In this document: one piece after another, positions 1 to 5,963 of the stretch | Layout of the letters: the number at the start of each line of letters is the position of its first letter | Position numbering within the stretch: position 1 is the stretch's first letter | Assembly: GCA_965657575.1 (NCBI GenBank) | Contig: CBFHOK010000027.1 | Coordinates: forward strand, 1-5,963 | Source: CAJXVY01 sp965657575 | Lineage (GTDB): Bacteria > Actinomycetota > Actinomycetes > Actinomycetales > Microbacteriaceae | Length of the DNA: 5,963 nt | Direction of reading: 5' to 3' | The notes under the pieces: generated by a model | Database searches by the model: none | What the model saw: the letters and a program-made list of their open reading frames with translations, nothing else | Told to the model about the DNA's origin: nothing | Translations under genes and position numbers: made by a program

Positions 1-298
1 GTGGGGGCCTGACTATCCGGATGCTGACAACTTTGTTGCAACCCTCATTGACGTAGCTTCAGTGGGATACGACCAAACTGAGCTAGATCCACTTCAGGAG
101 AGCCAAAAGACAATTGAAGACCAGGCCGAGAGAATGCTGGTATTGGAAGAGCTTCAGACAAAGATTGCAGAGGATTTGGTCATAATTCCAATTGCATACT
201 TTGGTCAAGGAGCCTTGACCGTGGATGGTTTGACTGGAGTGGACAAAGCCCTGGCAAAAAACTTCAAATTCCAATTTAGCTATCTGTCCAAAAACTAA
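1..298 (+). CDS. ABC transporter substrate-binding protein, family 5 (peptide/nickel type), C-terminal part
   Basis: This is the 3' end of a gene that begins before the window; 98 residues are visible, read from base 2 to the TAA at 296-298. Proteins of this family (SBP_bac_5; DppA, OppA and NikA relatives) are secreted or lipid-anchored and deliver peptides, metal chelates or other solutes to the permease. The visible part opens with WGPDYPDADNF, the tryptophan- and aspartate-rich motif typical of the family's C-terminal half. It continues with a helical stretch containing LEELQTKIAEDLVIIPI, matching the usual region where the chain returns to the first lobe, and ends in YLSKN. A GTG at 62 opens a shorter frame but is not a gene start, because family sequence continues upstream of it. 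The stop codon shares its last A with the ATG of the permease gene, so the two are translationally coupled. The signal peptide and most of the ligand pocket are outside the window, so the substrate cannot be judged. Confidence 0.93.
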   Translation, partial: WGPDYPDADNFVATLIDVASVGYDQTELDPLQESQKTIEDQAERMLVLEELQTKIAEDLVIIPIAYFGQGALTVDGLTGVDKALAKNFKFQFSYLSKN

Positions 299-1326
299 TG
301 CTTAGATTCGCCCTCAAGCGAATAGGGCTGGCTGTTTTGGTGCTTATCACCACATTCAGCTTTACGTTCTTTCTTATGAGGGGCTTTGGGGACCCGATTA
401 CCGCGGTTGTCGGCGATCGGGTTTCTCCAGAGGAACTGGCTCGCAGATTATCCGAGGCTGGCCTGGATAGGCCTCTATTGGTTCAATACTTTGAGGGGCT
501 ATGGGGAATGCTCACCCTCGACTTTGGAACAAGCCTGCTTGATTCCAAAGCGCCCATTGATGTGTTTCTAAAAACCTTCCCCGCAACACTAGAGATTACT
601 GTTGCCGGGTTGATAATTGCTTGGCCTCTGGCTGCCTTTTTGGCAAGAAGAGCAACTGAGAAGCCAGGTGGTTTTCTCGATAGAAACCTGTCTGGTTTCG
701 GTGCGGTGGCATTTGCTATTCCAGGATTTGCGGTTGCGTTGTTTTTGAGAATTGTATTTTCCATTTGGCTCCCCCTATTTCCAGTTGGCGGCCGAGCGGA
801 CATCTCAACACTTTCGACCCTAAATGGCAGCGCTCGAGTGACAGGTTTTTTCACGATTGACTCGATTCTTGCCCTGAGGCCAGATTTATTTCTTGTCAGC
901 TTGCATCATCTCGCTCTACCTGCTGTCACAATTGCTCTTTCAATCACAGGAATATTCGCATCAGCAATCAGAAACAATCTAAGGGGTGTTGAAAAGACCT
1001 ATTTCGCAGCCTCCGCCAAAGGCTTTGGGCTAAAAAGAAAAGAACAGGTAAGAGATTGGCTGTATCCGGCTGTCAGGCCCGATGTTTACATGCTCCTGGG
1101 TGTCCAGCTGATGGTGATGCTGAACGGGTTGGTCCTAACGGAAAGAGCCTTCAATTATCAAGGCCTCGGCCTCGAGCTAGTTGAGCGAGCGGTTTCGAAA
1201 GACTTCATTATGGTGCAAGGCTTCGTTGTTTGCATCGCAATCGTCATTGTCGCCACGAACACTGTGCTTGACATTGCTTCCTATCGGGCAGACCCCAGGA
1301 TGAAAGCAGAGCTGGATGATAAATAA
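298..1326 (+). CDS. DppB/OppB-type ABC transporter permease
   Basis: This is an inner-membrane subunit of a peptide/nickel-type importer, 342 residues, a normal length for DppB relatives. It starts with the classic MLRFALKRIG end and a first membrane segment at about 9-28. Further hydrophobic segments lie near 97-117, 133-158, 199-222, 262-284 and 303-326, giving six. The loop after the fourth segment carries the EAA-type motif that docks on the ATPase (about 235-256, with ASAKGFG as its core). Then come TERAFNYQGLG (281-291), equivalent to the VE-x-x-F-x-x-PGLG motif of the family, and the closing SYRADPRMK (328-336), equivalent to Y-x-x-x-DPR. The RVTGFFTIDSIL stretch (180-191) before segment four is also standard for DppB. 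No Shine-Dalgarno sequence is seen; the start lies in TAATG, overlapping the binding-protein stop by one base. The last 11 bases overlap the next permease gene. Family assignment is firm; the transported solute is unknown. Confidence 0.95.
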   Translation: MLRFALKRIGLAVLVLITTFSFTFFLMRGFGDPITAVVGDRVSPEELARRLSEAGLDRPLLVQYFEGLWGMLTLDFGTSLLDSKAPIDVFLKTFPATLEITVAGLIIAWPLAAFLARRATEKPGGFLDRNLSGFGAVAFAIPGFAVALFLRIVFSIWLPLFPVGGRADISTLSTLNGSARVTGFFTIDSILALRPDLFLVSLHHLALPAVTIALSITGIFASAIRNNLRGVEKTYFAASAKGFGLKRKEQVRDWLYPAVRPDVYMLLGVQLMVMLNGLVLTERAFNYQGLGLELVERAVSKDFIMVQGFVVCIAIVIVATNTVLDIASYRADPRMKAELDDK

Positions 1327-2155
1327 ATCAAACACTCTGCTTATGGGCCTGCTGTCAATTCCGATACTCATGTCCATTGCGTCAATTTTTGCACCATACG
1401 GATATAGCCAAATCCGCGTTGGTGATGATTACCTACCAAGACTTGCTCCACCAAGTAGCGAGCATATTTTGGGAACAACTGCGAGCGGCATGGATGTATT
1501 TTCAAGAATTCTGCTTGGAGCACCAACTGCAATCACCGTTGCAGTGTCCTCAATTGTGATTGGTCTTTCGGTTGGGGTAGGTCTTGGGATTGCCTCGGCG
1601 GTGGTTGGCAAAGCGCTCAGGGCTCCGCTGTTTGTCCTATCAAACGCCATATTCACCCTCCCTGCCTTCCTTATAGCGCTTGCCATCTCGGTAGCCGTTG
1701 CAGCAGCCGCTGAGAGCTATCTGCAGATTATTCTCACCGGATCTGTCTCAGTGGCAATTGCTTATTCAATGAAATACTTTCGGGTGGTCCAATCAGCTGC
1801 AGACAAGTTGGTTTCGAGCCAATATTACAAAGAGGCAAGACTTGCGGGAGTGAGCAGGTGGAGACTTACAAAAAACTACCTAATAAAAGACTCGATTCGA
1901 TCAACGCCTGCAATTATGGCCATGCATGGGGTTGAGTCAATACTTGTTCTAGCTGGTCTTAGCTTTCTGGGACTTGGGGTTGATGCCAACATGGGGGCTG
2001 AATGGGGTTATGACCTCGGTAAGGGCTTACAAGACCTGGTAACTGGTAGCTGGTGGACAACCCTATTTCCACTTTTGGCAATCGGCATCACAACCGTTCC
2101 CCTGGCACTACTTGCTGAGCGGCTCACCAAAACCCGAGGTGATGCCAATGATTAG
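1316..2155 (+). CDS. DppC/OppC-type ABC transporter permease
   Basis: This is the second membrane subunit of the importer, 279 residues, the usual DppC size. Membrane segments are visible at about 7-26, 68-98, 103-130, 135-155, 200-222 and 246-268. The periplasmic-side motif before the second segment reads ILGTTASGMDVFSRILLGA (51-69). Relatives normally have LGTDxxGRDvxSRxxxGA, so D is replaced by T and the arginine by M. The EAA loop that contacts the ATPase is clear at 171-190 (YYKEARLAGVSRWRL), followed by the family signature LSFLGLGVDANMGAEWG (215-231). The ATG at 1316 overlaps the end of the upstream permease gene by 11 bases and has only a weak purine-rich stretch before it, so coupled translation is likely. 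An alternative ATG at residue 10 would remove part of the first membrane helix and is less likely. The gene end overlaps the ATPase start by 8 bases. With the preceding permease it should form a heterodimeric channel. Confidence 0.95.
   Translation: MINKSNTLLMGLLSIPILMSIASIFAPYGYSQIRVGDDYLPRLAPPSSEHILGTTASGMDVFSRILLGAPTAITVAVSSIVIGLSVGVGLGIASAVVGKALRAPLFVLSNAIFTLPAFLIALAISVAVAAAAESYLQIILTGSVSVAIAYSMKYFRVVQSAADKLVSSQYYKEARLAGVSRWRLTKNYLIKDSIRSTPAIMAMHGVESILVLAGLSFLGLGVDANMGAEWGYDLGKGLQDLVTGSWWTTLFPLLAIGITTVPLALLAERLTKTRGDAND
2136..2143 (+). promoter_or_regulatory. Ribosome binding site of the double ATPase gene
   Basis: GAGGTGAT here matches the core of the anti-Shine-Dalgarno complement (GGAGGTGATC). 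It lies four bases before the ATG at 2148, or eight counted from GAGG, which is a normal spacing. The nearer ATG at 2142 lies inside this site and the TTG at 2112 lies before it, so the site decides in favour of 2148. It is the only strong ribosome binding site I see in the operon and it lies inside the permease coding sequence. Confidence 0.72.
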
Positions 2156-3443
2156 TCTTTCTGGTATCCAGCTTTCAATTGCCGACCGGATCCTATTTGA
2201 GGGGGATGGTTTCATGCTTGAAAAAGGCAAGTTCAGCTACCTGGTGGGAGAAAGTGGTTCCGGCAAAACTTTATTTGCCAAAAGCCTGCTGAGGCTTGAG
2301 CCCTCATCGGCAAAACTGAACTACTCAGTGGCTTTGGGGCCTGATCCAAGGGACACGACCGAGAGTTTTTTCTATATTCCACAAGTTCCCTCAGCTGCAC
2401 TAAACCCAGCTCTGAAAGTCAGTGATCACTTCAAGATTCTTGCAAAGCTCACAGACAGCCAACAAATCACAAAGCGGCTAGAACAAGTTGGGTTGACAGA
2501 TGTCCTCAACAGCTACCCCTCAAGCCTCTCAGGAGGACAGCAGCAGCGACTGCTGATAGCACTGGCGATCTACCTGCAACCTAAGTTTTTGGTGGTAGAT
2601 GAGCCAACCAGCGCTTTAGATCCTGCCAATAAGGAATTAATCATCAGTCTGATGAAAAAGGTTGTGAGTGTAAGTGGCGGCTATGGGCTATTCATAACCC
2701 ATGACGAACAACTAGTCGAGCACTCCTCCCCCGCATACAGACTCAGGGAGGGAAAACTCTTTGACTTCGGAAAACAAGAACTCCGCGCAAAAAAGCATCT
2801 TTCGAAAACTGCTCTGGGTGAACCTGTAATTGAACTCAAATCAGTTCATAAGTCCTATTCAAAAAATGTTGTCTTGAATGACTTCACGTTGACTGTGAAG
2901 GCGGGAGAGGTGGTCTGCCTTCAAGGCGAAAGCGGGTCTGGGAAATCAACTCTGCTGTCAGTTTTGGCGGGAGTCATAGATCCTGATTCAGGCGAGATGA
3001 GAACCAGCCCCGATCTTGAAATAGCCCTGATCTCGCAGGACCCGGTTTCAGCGTTTGCAAGTGAGGTGCTAATACGTGATGCGGTGATTGAGCATGCGGT
3101 TTTTGGAAGAAGAAAACTAGACCCAGAACTGGCACTGAAGAATGCATATGAACTTGCTCAGCGGATAGGGCTTGATCAGCATCTCTTTGAAAGAAGACCA
3201 AGAGAACTAAGCGGAGGACAGCTTCAACGTTTTTCAATCATTCGCTCTGTGCTTACTACTCCGGGGCTGATACTAGCTGACGAACCCACCAGTGCATTGG
3301 ATCAGATAAGCTCTAACCTCGTGCTCAACACCTTACTTGAGCTAAGTGACAGCATTGCGGCAACGTTGATAATTAGCACCCATGACCAGAAAATAGCCGA
3401 GCAGTTTTCTTCACGGATTATTCGGCTTTCTAAACTCCAGTAA
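2148..3443 (+). CDS. Fused double ABC ATPase (DppD-DppF type) of the importer
   Basis: This is a cytoplasmic ATPase that powers the importer, with two nucleotide-binding domains in one chain of 431 residues. Domain 1: Walker A GESGSGKT (34-41), Q-loop Gln79 in YIPQVPSAALNP, signature LSGGQ (127-131), Walker B ending in VVDEP with catalytic Glu152, D-loop SALD, H-loop His185. Domain 2: Walker A GESGSGKST (260-268), Q-loop Gln297, signature LSGGQ (354-358), Walker B LILADE with Glu379, D-loop SALD, His412. Both sites thus look able to bind and hydrolyse ATP. Domain 2 has an aromatic A-loop residue (Tyr237) where domain 1 has none. Each domain is only about 215 residues and neither has the C-terminal oligopeptide-transporter tail found on separate DppD and DppF proteins, so this is compact compared with usual fused versions (roughly 500-600 residues). 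I chose ATG 2148 over ATG 2142 and TTG 2112 because of the GAGGTGAT site at 2136-2143. The first 8 bases overlap the DppC-type gene. Confidence 0.94.
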   Translation: MISLSGIQLSIADRILFEGDGFMLEKGKFSYLVGESGSGKTLFAKSLLRLEPSSAKLNYSVALGPDPRDTTESFFYIPQVPSAALNPALKVSDHFKILAKLTDSQQITKRLEQVGLTDVLNSYPSSLSGGQQQRLLIALAIYLQPKFLVVDEPTSALDPANKELIISLMKKVVSVSGGYGLFITHDEQLVEHSSPAYRLREGKLFDFGKQELRAKKHLSKTALGEPVIELKSVHKSYSKNVVLNDFTLTVKAGEVVCLQGESGSGKSTLLSVLAGVIDPDSGEMRTSPDLEIALISQDPVSAFASEVLIRDAVIEHAVFGRRKLDPELALKNAYELAQRIGLDQHLFERRPRELSGGQLQRFSIIRSVLTTPGLILADEPTSALDQISSNLVLNTLLELSDSIAATLIISTHDQKIAEQFSSRIIRLSKLQ

Positions 3444-3453
3444 TCTTGACCCA

Positions 3454-4794
3454 ATGAGAAACATTATTGCTGAGCTTCTAGATGCCTTTCCCGAGCAAAC
3501 TCCGCTGATTGACACATCTAAAAATCAAATCTTCAAAGAGCAAATCTTTAGCCTCGCTGACTATCTCAAGCAAAACATTGACCTTGAGCAAGATTCGGTG
3601 TGTGTCGCTGTCTCTTCAGACAATCCCTCATATTGGGCTGCGAGCATAGCTCTTGCCACTCTGGGGATCCCCAGCGTAGGCATCCCCCAGAGGCAAAAGG
3701 CTGGGAAGTTTGCAAGTCACACTCTTGTTTTGGATGTCCTAGCTGAAAACTTTCCCGACTTTGAAAAAATCACACTGGAACCAAATCCAAACTTTGAACC
3801 CTTGGTCTCCGATGACACCAACAGAATCATGCTGACAAGTGGAACAACAGGAAGACCAAAGGCAGTTATTTTCACAGAGCAGCTGGTCAGAACAAGGCTC
3901 CAAAGAATACACACATACTGGTCAGATGAACTAGTGGAGATTGACCTGATGGGCGTAAACGTAACGGGGGGATTCTTCACCGCTGTCAAAGCACTGGAGC
4001 AAAAACGAACGGTTTTCTTGCCCTCAACGGTGAGCGCCTTCGAGGTGCATTACTTTTCTCAAAAAGAAGTCCAAGTCGTTGCAGGATCACCAATCCAACT
4101 CCGAGATTTTTTGACACTCTGCGAACAAAACAACTCAGCATATGAGCATCTAAAACTCATTCGTGTTGCCGGTGGTGCACTTCCAAAGCAGTTACATAGA
4201 AAACTTAGGAATAGATTCAACGTGCCCATTAGGGTCGTCTATGGAGCAACCGAGACCGGAGGCGTTTTCAGCTACGAGTCCTCAACCGAGTCAGATGCAA
4301 ATCTGGTTGGAAAGCTCATCCAAGGTTGCGAAGCAAAAGTCTCAGAAGATGGTGAGTTGCTAGTGAAAACCCCCGACACGGCAAAGAATTATCTGCACGC
4401 TCCAGCAACAGACTCTGATGGATGGTTTCACACTGGAGACTCTGCCGAGGTTGACCAAGCAGGAAACTGGAGAATCACCCCTAGAGGAGAGAACTTAGTC
4501 AACATAGGCGGGCCGAAGGTGAATTTGATTGATGTAGACAATTCAGCCCAATCAAATCCAGGTGTTGCTGATGCGGCCTGCTTCCCCTATTTCGATACTG
4601 ATGGCCTTCAAAAACTGGCCCTGGCAGTGGTGGGAAACCACGACTTTGATTGGAAAGCCTTAGATGCTCAATTGAGAAGAGAGTATGGCAGCTCTGCGCC
4701 GCAAACAATTGTCAAGGTTGACAGTATCCCAAGAGCATCGTCAGGAAAAGCGCAGCGCTCCCAGTTGGCTCAACAGAACCCAATTCAGGCTTGA
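3454..4794 (+). CDS. AMP-forming acid ligase (acyl-adenylate / acyl-CoA synthetase superfamily)
   Basis: This is an ANL-superfamily enzyme of 446 residues, probably cytoplasmic, that joins a carboxylic acid to AMP and then usually to CoA or a carrier thiol. Visible motifs: P-loop LTSGTTGRPK (127-136), A5 YGATE (263-267), A7 GWFHTGD (323-329) and the A10 segment PRASSGK with catalytic Lys432 (426-432), so both half-reactions look possible. Departures are also visible. The hinge region, usually GRxDDxIxxGGxKVxPxEVE, reads PRGENLVNIGGPKVNLIDVD (343-362), with Glu346 at the hinge aspartate position. The A4 region (about 166-175) lacks the common histidine. The protein is shorter than the usual 500-550 residues, mainly through a short N-terminal region. 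It starts 10 bases after the ATPase stop with no recognisable ribosome binding site, so coupling is likely. As last gene of an importer operon it may act on the imported compound or a product of it; this is inference. MenE-like or fatty-acid ligases are alternatives that the sequence alone does not settle. Confidence 0.88.
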   Translation: MRNIIAELLDAFPEQTPLIDTSKNQIFKEQIFSLADYLKQNIDLEQDSVCVAVSSDNPSYWAASIALATLGIPSVGIPQRQKAGKFASHTLVLDVLAENFPDFEKITLEPNPNFEPLVSDDTNRIMLTSGTTGRPKAVIFTEQLVRTRLQRIHTYWSDELVEIDLMGVNVTGGFFTAVKALEQKRTVFLPSTVSAFEVHYFSQKEVQVVAGSPIQLRDFLTLCEQNNSAYEHLKLIRVAGGALPKQLHRKLRNRFNVPIRVVYGATETGGVFSYESSTESDANLVGKLIQGCEAKVSEDGELLVKTPDTAKNYLHAPATDSDGWFHTGDSAEVDQAGNWRITPRGENLVNIGGPKVNLIDVDNSAQSNPGVADAACFPYFDTDGLQKLALAVVGNHDFDWKALDAQLRREYGSSAPQTIVKVDSIPRASSGKAQRSQLAQQNPIQA

Positions 4795-4817
4795 CCTAGG
4801 TCCGAGAAAATTAAATG

Positions 4818-4849
4818 CAAAACCCCTCTCCCGAAGGAGAGAGGTTTTG
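4818..4849. terminator. Shared terminator hairpin between convergent genes, stronger on the minus strand
   Basis: Two 14-base arms (4818-4831 and 4836-4849) flank a 4-base loop. Read on the plus strand, the loop is CGAA, the stem has one C-A mismatch (4825 with 4842), and only four T fall in the closing arm before a G-rich run. Read on the minus strand, the same position becomes a G-U wobble, so the stem is fully paired. The loop is then UUCG closed by C-G, a very stable tetraloop, and the arm runs through TTTTG into CATTTAATTTTC. It therefore has the make-up of a proper intrinsic terminator for the minus-strand gene and a weaker one for the operon. It starts 24 bases after the ligase stop and ends 15 bases before the minus-strand stop. 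Confidence 0.85.
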
Positions 4850-4863
4850 GGTTAGATCAGTTA

Positions 4864-5963
4864 TTACTGGTTGTAACGAACCTGAACTAGGGTGTCATCA
4901 CCAACAGTCACGCGGATGCGGTTGATGTCCTCCAGGTCAATGGTGCGAACAATGTAAGAACCATTTGCGTTCACAACTAGAGCAGAGTCTGCCTGTGAAG
5001 TGATGGTCTTTACGAAGATGGTCTCGTATGAGCCACTTCCACCAGTCTGGTGTCCGATACGTACCTTCTCACCAATGGTTGGGAACTTGACGTAGACCTT
5101 AGCGGTTCCGTCTCCCATGTCCTTGGTCCATGCTGATACGGTTCCGTAATCGCCAGGTGGAAGAGTCACTTCTTGAGACCTCGTGAAGCCAGAAACAGGT
5201 ACCACGATTTCGTCTTGGTTGCTGGTTGCTCCGGTTAGATCTACCTCAGTTGACGAACCAACCTTTTCCAATGAATAGGTATAAAGCCCTACCTCTCCCT
5301 CGCTTCCTGAACTTGTGAGACCGAAGGCCTGCTGGGTGGTTTCGGACCAATCAACTGAGTCTTGAATTGGCTGATAGGAATCGTCTCTTAGCGCTATGTG
5401 GACGTTTCTCTCGTCTTCCATATATGCAAAATGATTATTGGGGAGTTGAACAATGCGACCATCCCCCACAACAACATATTGTGTGATGACTTGATCACCA
5501 ACCTCCACCTGCACAATTCCAATTCCCTCGCCATCTTCCGCTTCAATCTTCAAATAGGGCTGCCCGGTAGTTGAAACCTCGTCTACAAGCTTCAAAGGAC
5601 CGTAAACGGTGGCCTCGAATTCTCCCCGGTGATCCACCCAGCCACCTGTGGTGTTGAACATTCTCACCCAAAGCCTGAATTCCTGTTCCTTCTCAACTAA
5701 CAATGTTCCGTCGGGTTGTTCTACAGAAGATGGAAGGATGTCGTCAAACCCATAGTAGGTATCGCTATCTCCAAAAAGTGACGAATAGTTCAAGGTCTTT
5801 CGAGCCTTATGAAGTTCACCCTCGAACATTGCACTCAGCTGAATGAAAGACTCACCTCTGGATAATGCACTTGTCAGCGTTTGAGGGTAGAGGGTTATTC
5901 TTCCCTGACTGTTTGTGGCGACTGTAGAGTTGGGCACCTCAATTGCTGGACCTGCACCAACAG
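4864..5963 (-). CDS. C-terminal part of a large beta-rich, probably exported protein of unknown function
   Basis: The reading frame is open to the right edge, so the 5' end is missing; 366 complete codons are visible before the stop. A GTG at 5937 could open a shorter frame, but the frame continues upstream (VGAGPAIE precedes it) with no ribosome site, so I treat it as internal. I do not recognise the family. The visible chain has no cysteine, is rich in Val, Thr, Ser, Gly and Asp, and shows alternating short strands typical of stacked beta-sandwich modules of surface or secreted proteins. No LPXTG motif, no hydrophobic C-terminal anchor and no catalytic motif is seen. The last 98 residues form a compact module starting at PPGDYGTVSAW and ending in RVTVGDDTLVQVRYNQ. 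Codon choice in that module is sharply biased (all Arg CGT or CGC, all Tyr TAC, all Lys AAG), unlike the rest. It ends in two consecutive TAA codons (4864-4866 and 4861-4863) and is followed by the shared hairpin. Confidence 0.82.
   Translation of the reverse strand, partial: VGAGPAIEVPNSTVATNSQGRITLYPQTLTSALSRGESFIQLSAMFEGELHKARKTLNYSSLFGDSDTYYGFDDILPSSVEQPDGTLLVEKEQEFRLWVRMFNTTGGWVDHRGEFEATVYGPLKLVDEVSTTGQPYLKIEAEDGEGIGIVQVEVGDQVITQYVVVGDGRIVQLPNNHFAYMEDERNVHIALRDDSYQPIQDSVDWSETTQQAFGLTSSGSEGEVGLYTYSLEKVGSSTEVDLTGATSNQDEIVVPVSGFTRSQEVTLPPGDYGTVSAWTKDMGDGTAKVYVKFPTIGEKVRIGHQTGGSGSYETIFVKTITSQADSALVVNANGSYIVRTIDLEDINRIRVTVGDDTLVQVRYNQ

Noticed and set aside
483..854. Open frame of 123 codons on the minus strand, opposite the DppB-type gene
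   Set aside because: It lies wholly opposite a gene with clear family motifs, has no ribosome site, and its translation resembles no protein; it is a mirror of the coding strand's codon pattern.
2112..2147. Earlier TTG or ATG starts (2112, 2142) for the double ATPase
   Set aside because: The GAGGTGAT site at 2136-2143 overlaps the ATG at 2142 and lies downstream of the TTG, so it can only serve the ATG at 2148. The extra residues also look unlike an ABC domain N-terminus.
298..3443. Assignment of the importer to nickel (Nik) or staphylopine-type metal uptake
   Set aside because: The family covers peptides, nickel and opine metallophores, the ligand-binding half of the binding protein is outside the window, and no metal gene is adjacent.
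3446..3470. TTGACC resembling a -35 box just before the ligase start
   Set aside because: No convincing -10 hexamer follows at the right distance, and any promoter there would start transcription inside the ligase coding sequence.
3454..4794. Naming the ligase MenE (o-succinylbenzoate-CoA ligase) or a siderophore-type aryl-AMP ligase
   Set aside because: Only superfamily motifs are visible, no other menaquinone or siderophore biosynthesis gene is present, and the divergent A4 and hinge regions fit neither clearly.
4793..4802. Perfect 10-base palindrome GACCTAGGTC at the ligase stop codon
   Set aside because: It is short, partly coding, has no second copy that I noticed in the window and no T-run after it; chance or a simple restriction-type site explains it.
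5935..5937. GTG as the start of the minus-strand protein
   Set aside because: The frame continues open upstream to the window edge with similar composition, no purine-rich ribosome site precedes it, and no signal peptide follows it although the protein looks exported.

Overview
The window looks bacterial. It holds a short, tightly packed plus-strand operon (positions 1-4794) and, facing it, the 3' end of a minus-strand gene (4864-5963) for a large protein of unknown function. G+C looks close to one half by eye. The packing (a one-base stop/start overlap, an 11-base overlap, an 8-base overlap, a 10-base gap) suits a compact genome. The mix of a Dpp/Opp-type importer, a fused double ATPase and a cysteine-free beta-rich C-terminal protein would fit a low-GC actinobacterium such as a freshwater Microbacteriaceae. 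That placement is a low-confidence guess, because no rRNA or marker gene is present.

Plus strand, in order: the last 98 codons of a family 5 extracellular solute-binding protein (to 298); a DppB/OppB-type permease (298-1326); a DppC/OppC-type permease (1316-2155); one ATPase polypeptide carrying two complete ABC nucleotide-binding domains (best start 2148, end 3443); and an AMP-forming acid ligase (3454-4794). The first four make a complete binding-protein-dependent importer of the peptide/nickel/opine class, with the usual DppD and DppF subunits replaced by one compact protein. The ligase is last in the operon, which suggests that something taken up, or something made from it, is activated as an acyl-adenylate and probably an acyl-CoA. 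The substrate cannot be read from the sequence.

Positions 4795-4863 are the only intergenic stretch of any size. They hold a hairpin shared by the two convergent transcription units. On the minus strand it has a C(UUCG)G tetraloop, a fully paired stem and a T-rich tail, so it should work better as the terminator of the minus-strand gene than of the operon.

The minus-strand gene runs off the right edge. Its visible 366 residues are beta-rich and cysteine-free, and I cannot assign them to a named family. The last ~98 codons show strongly biased codon choice, while the preceding ~265 do not, which marks a module boundary inside the gene.

I saw no tRNA, rRNA, CRISPR array, insertion sequence or long repeat. 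No gene-free stretch exceeds 300 bases. I found no convincing promoter; those of both transcription units probably lie outside the window.
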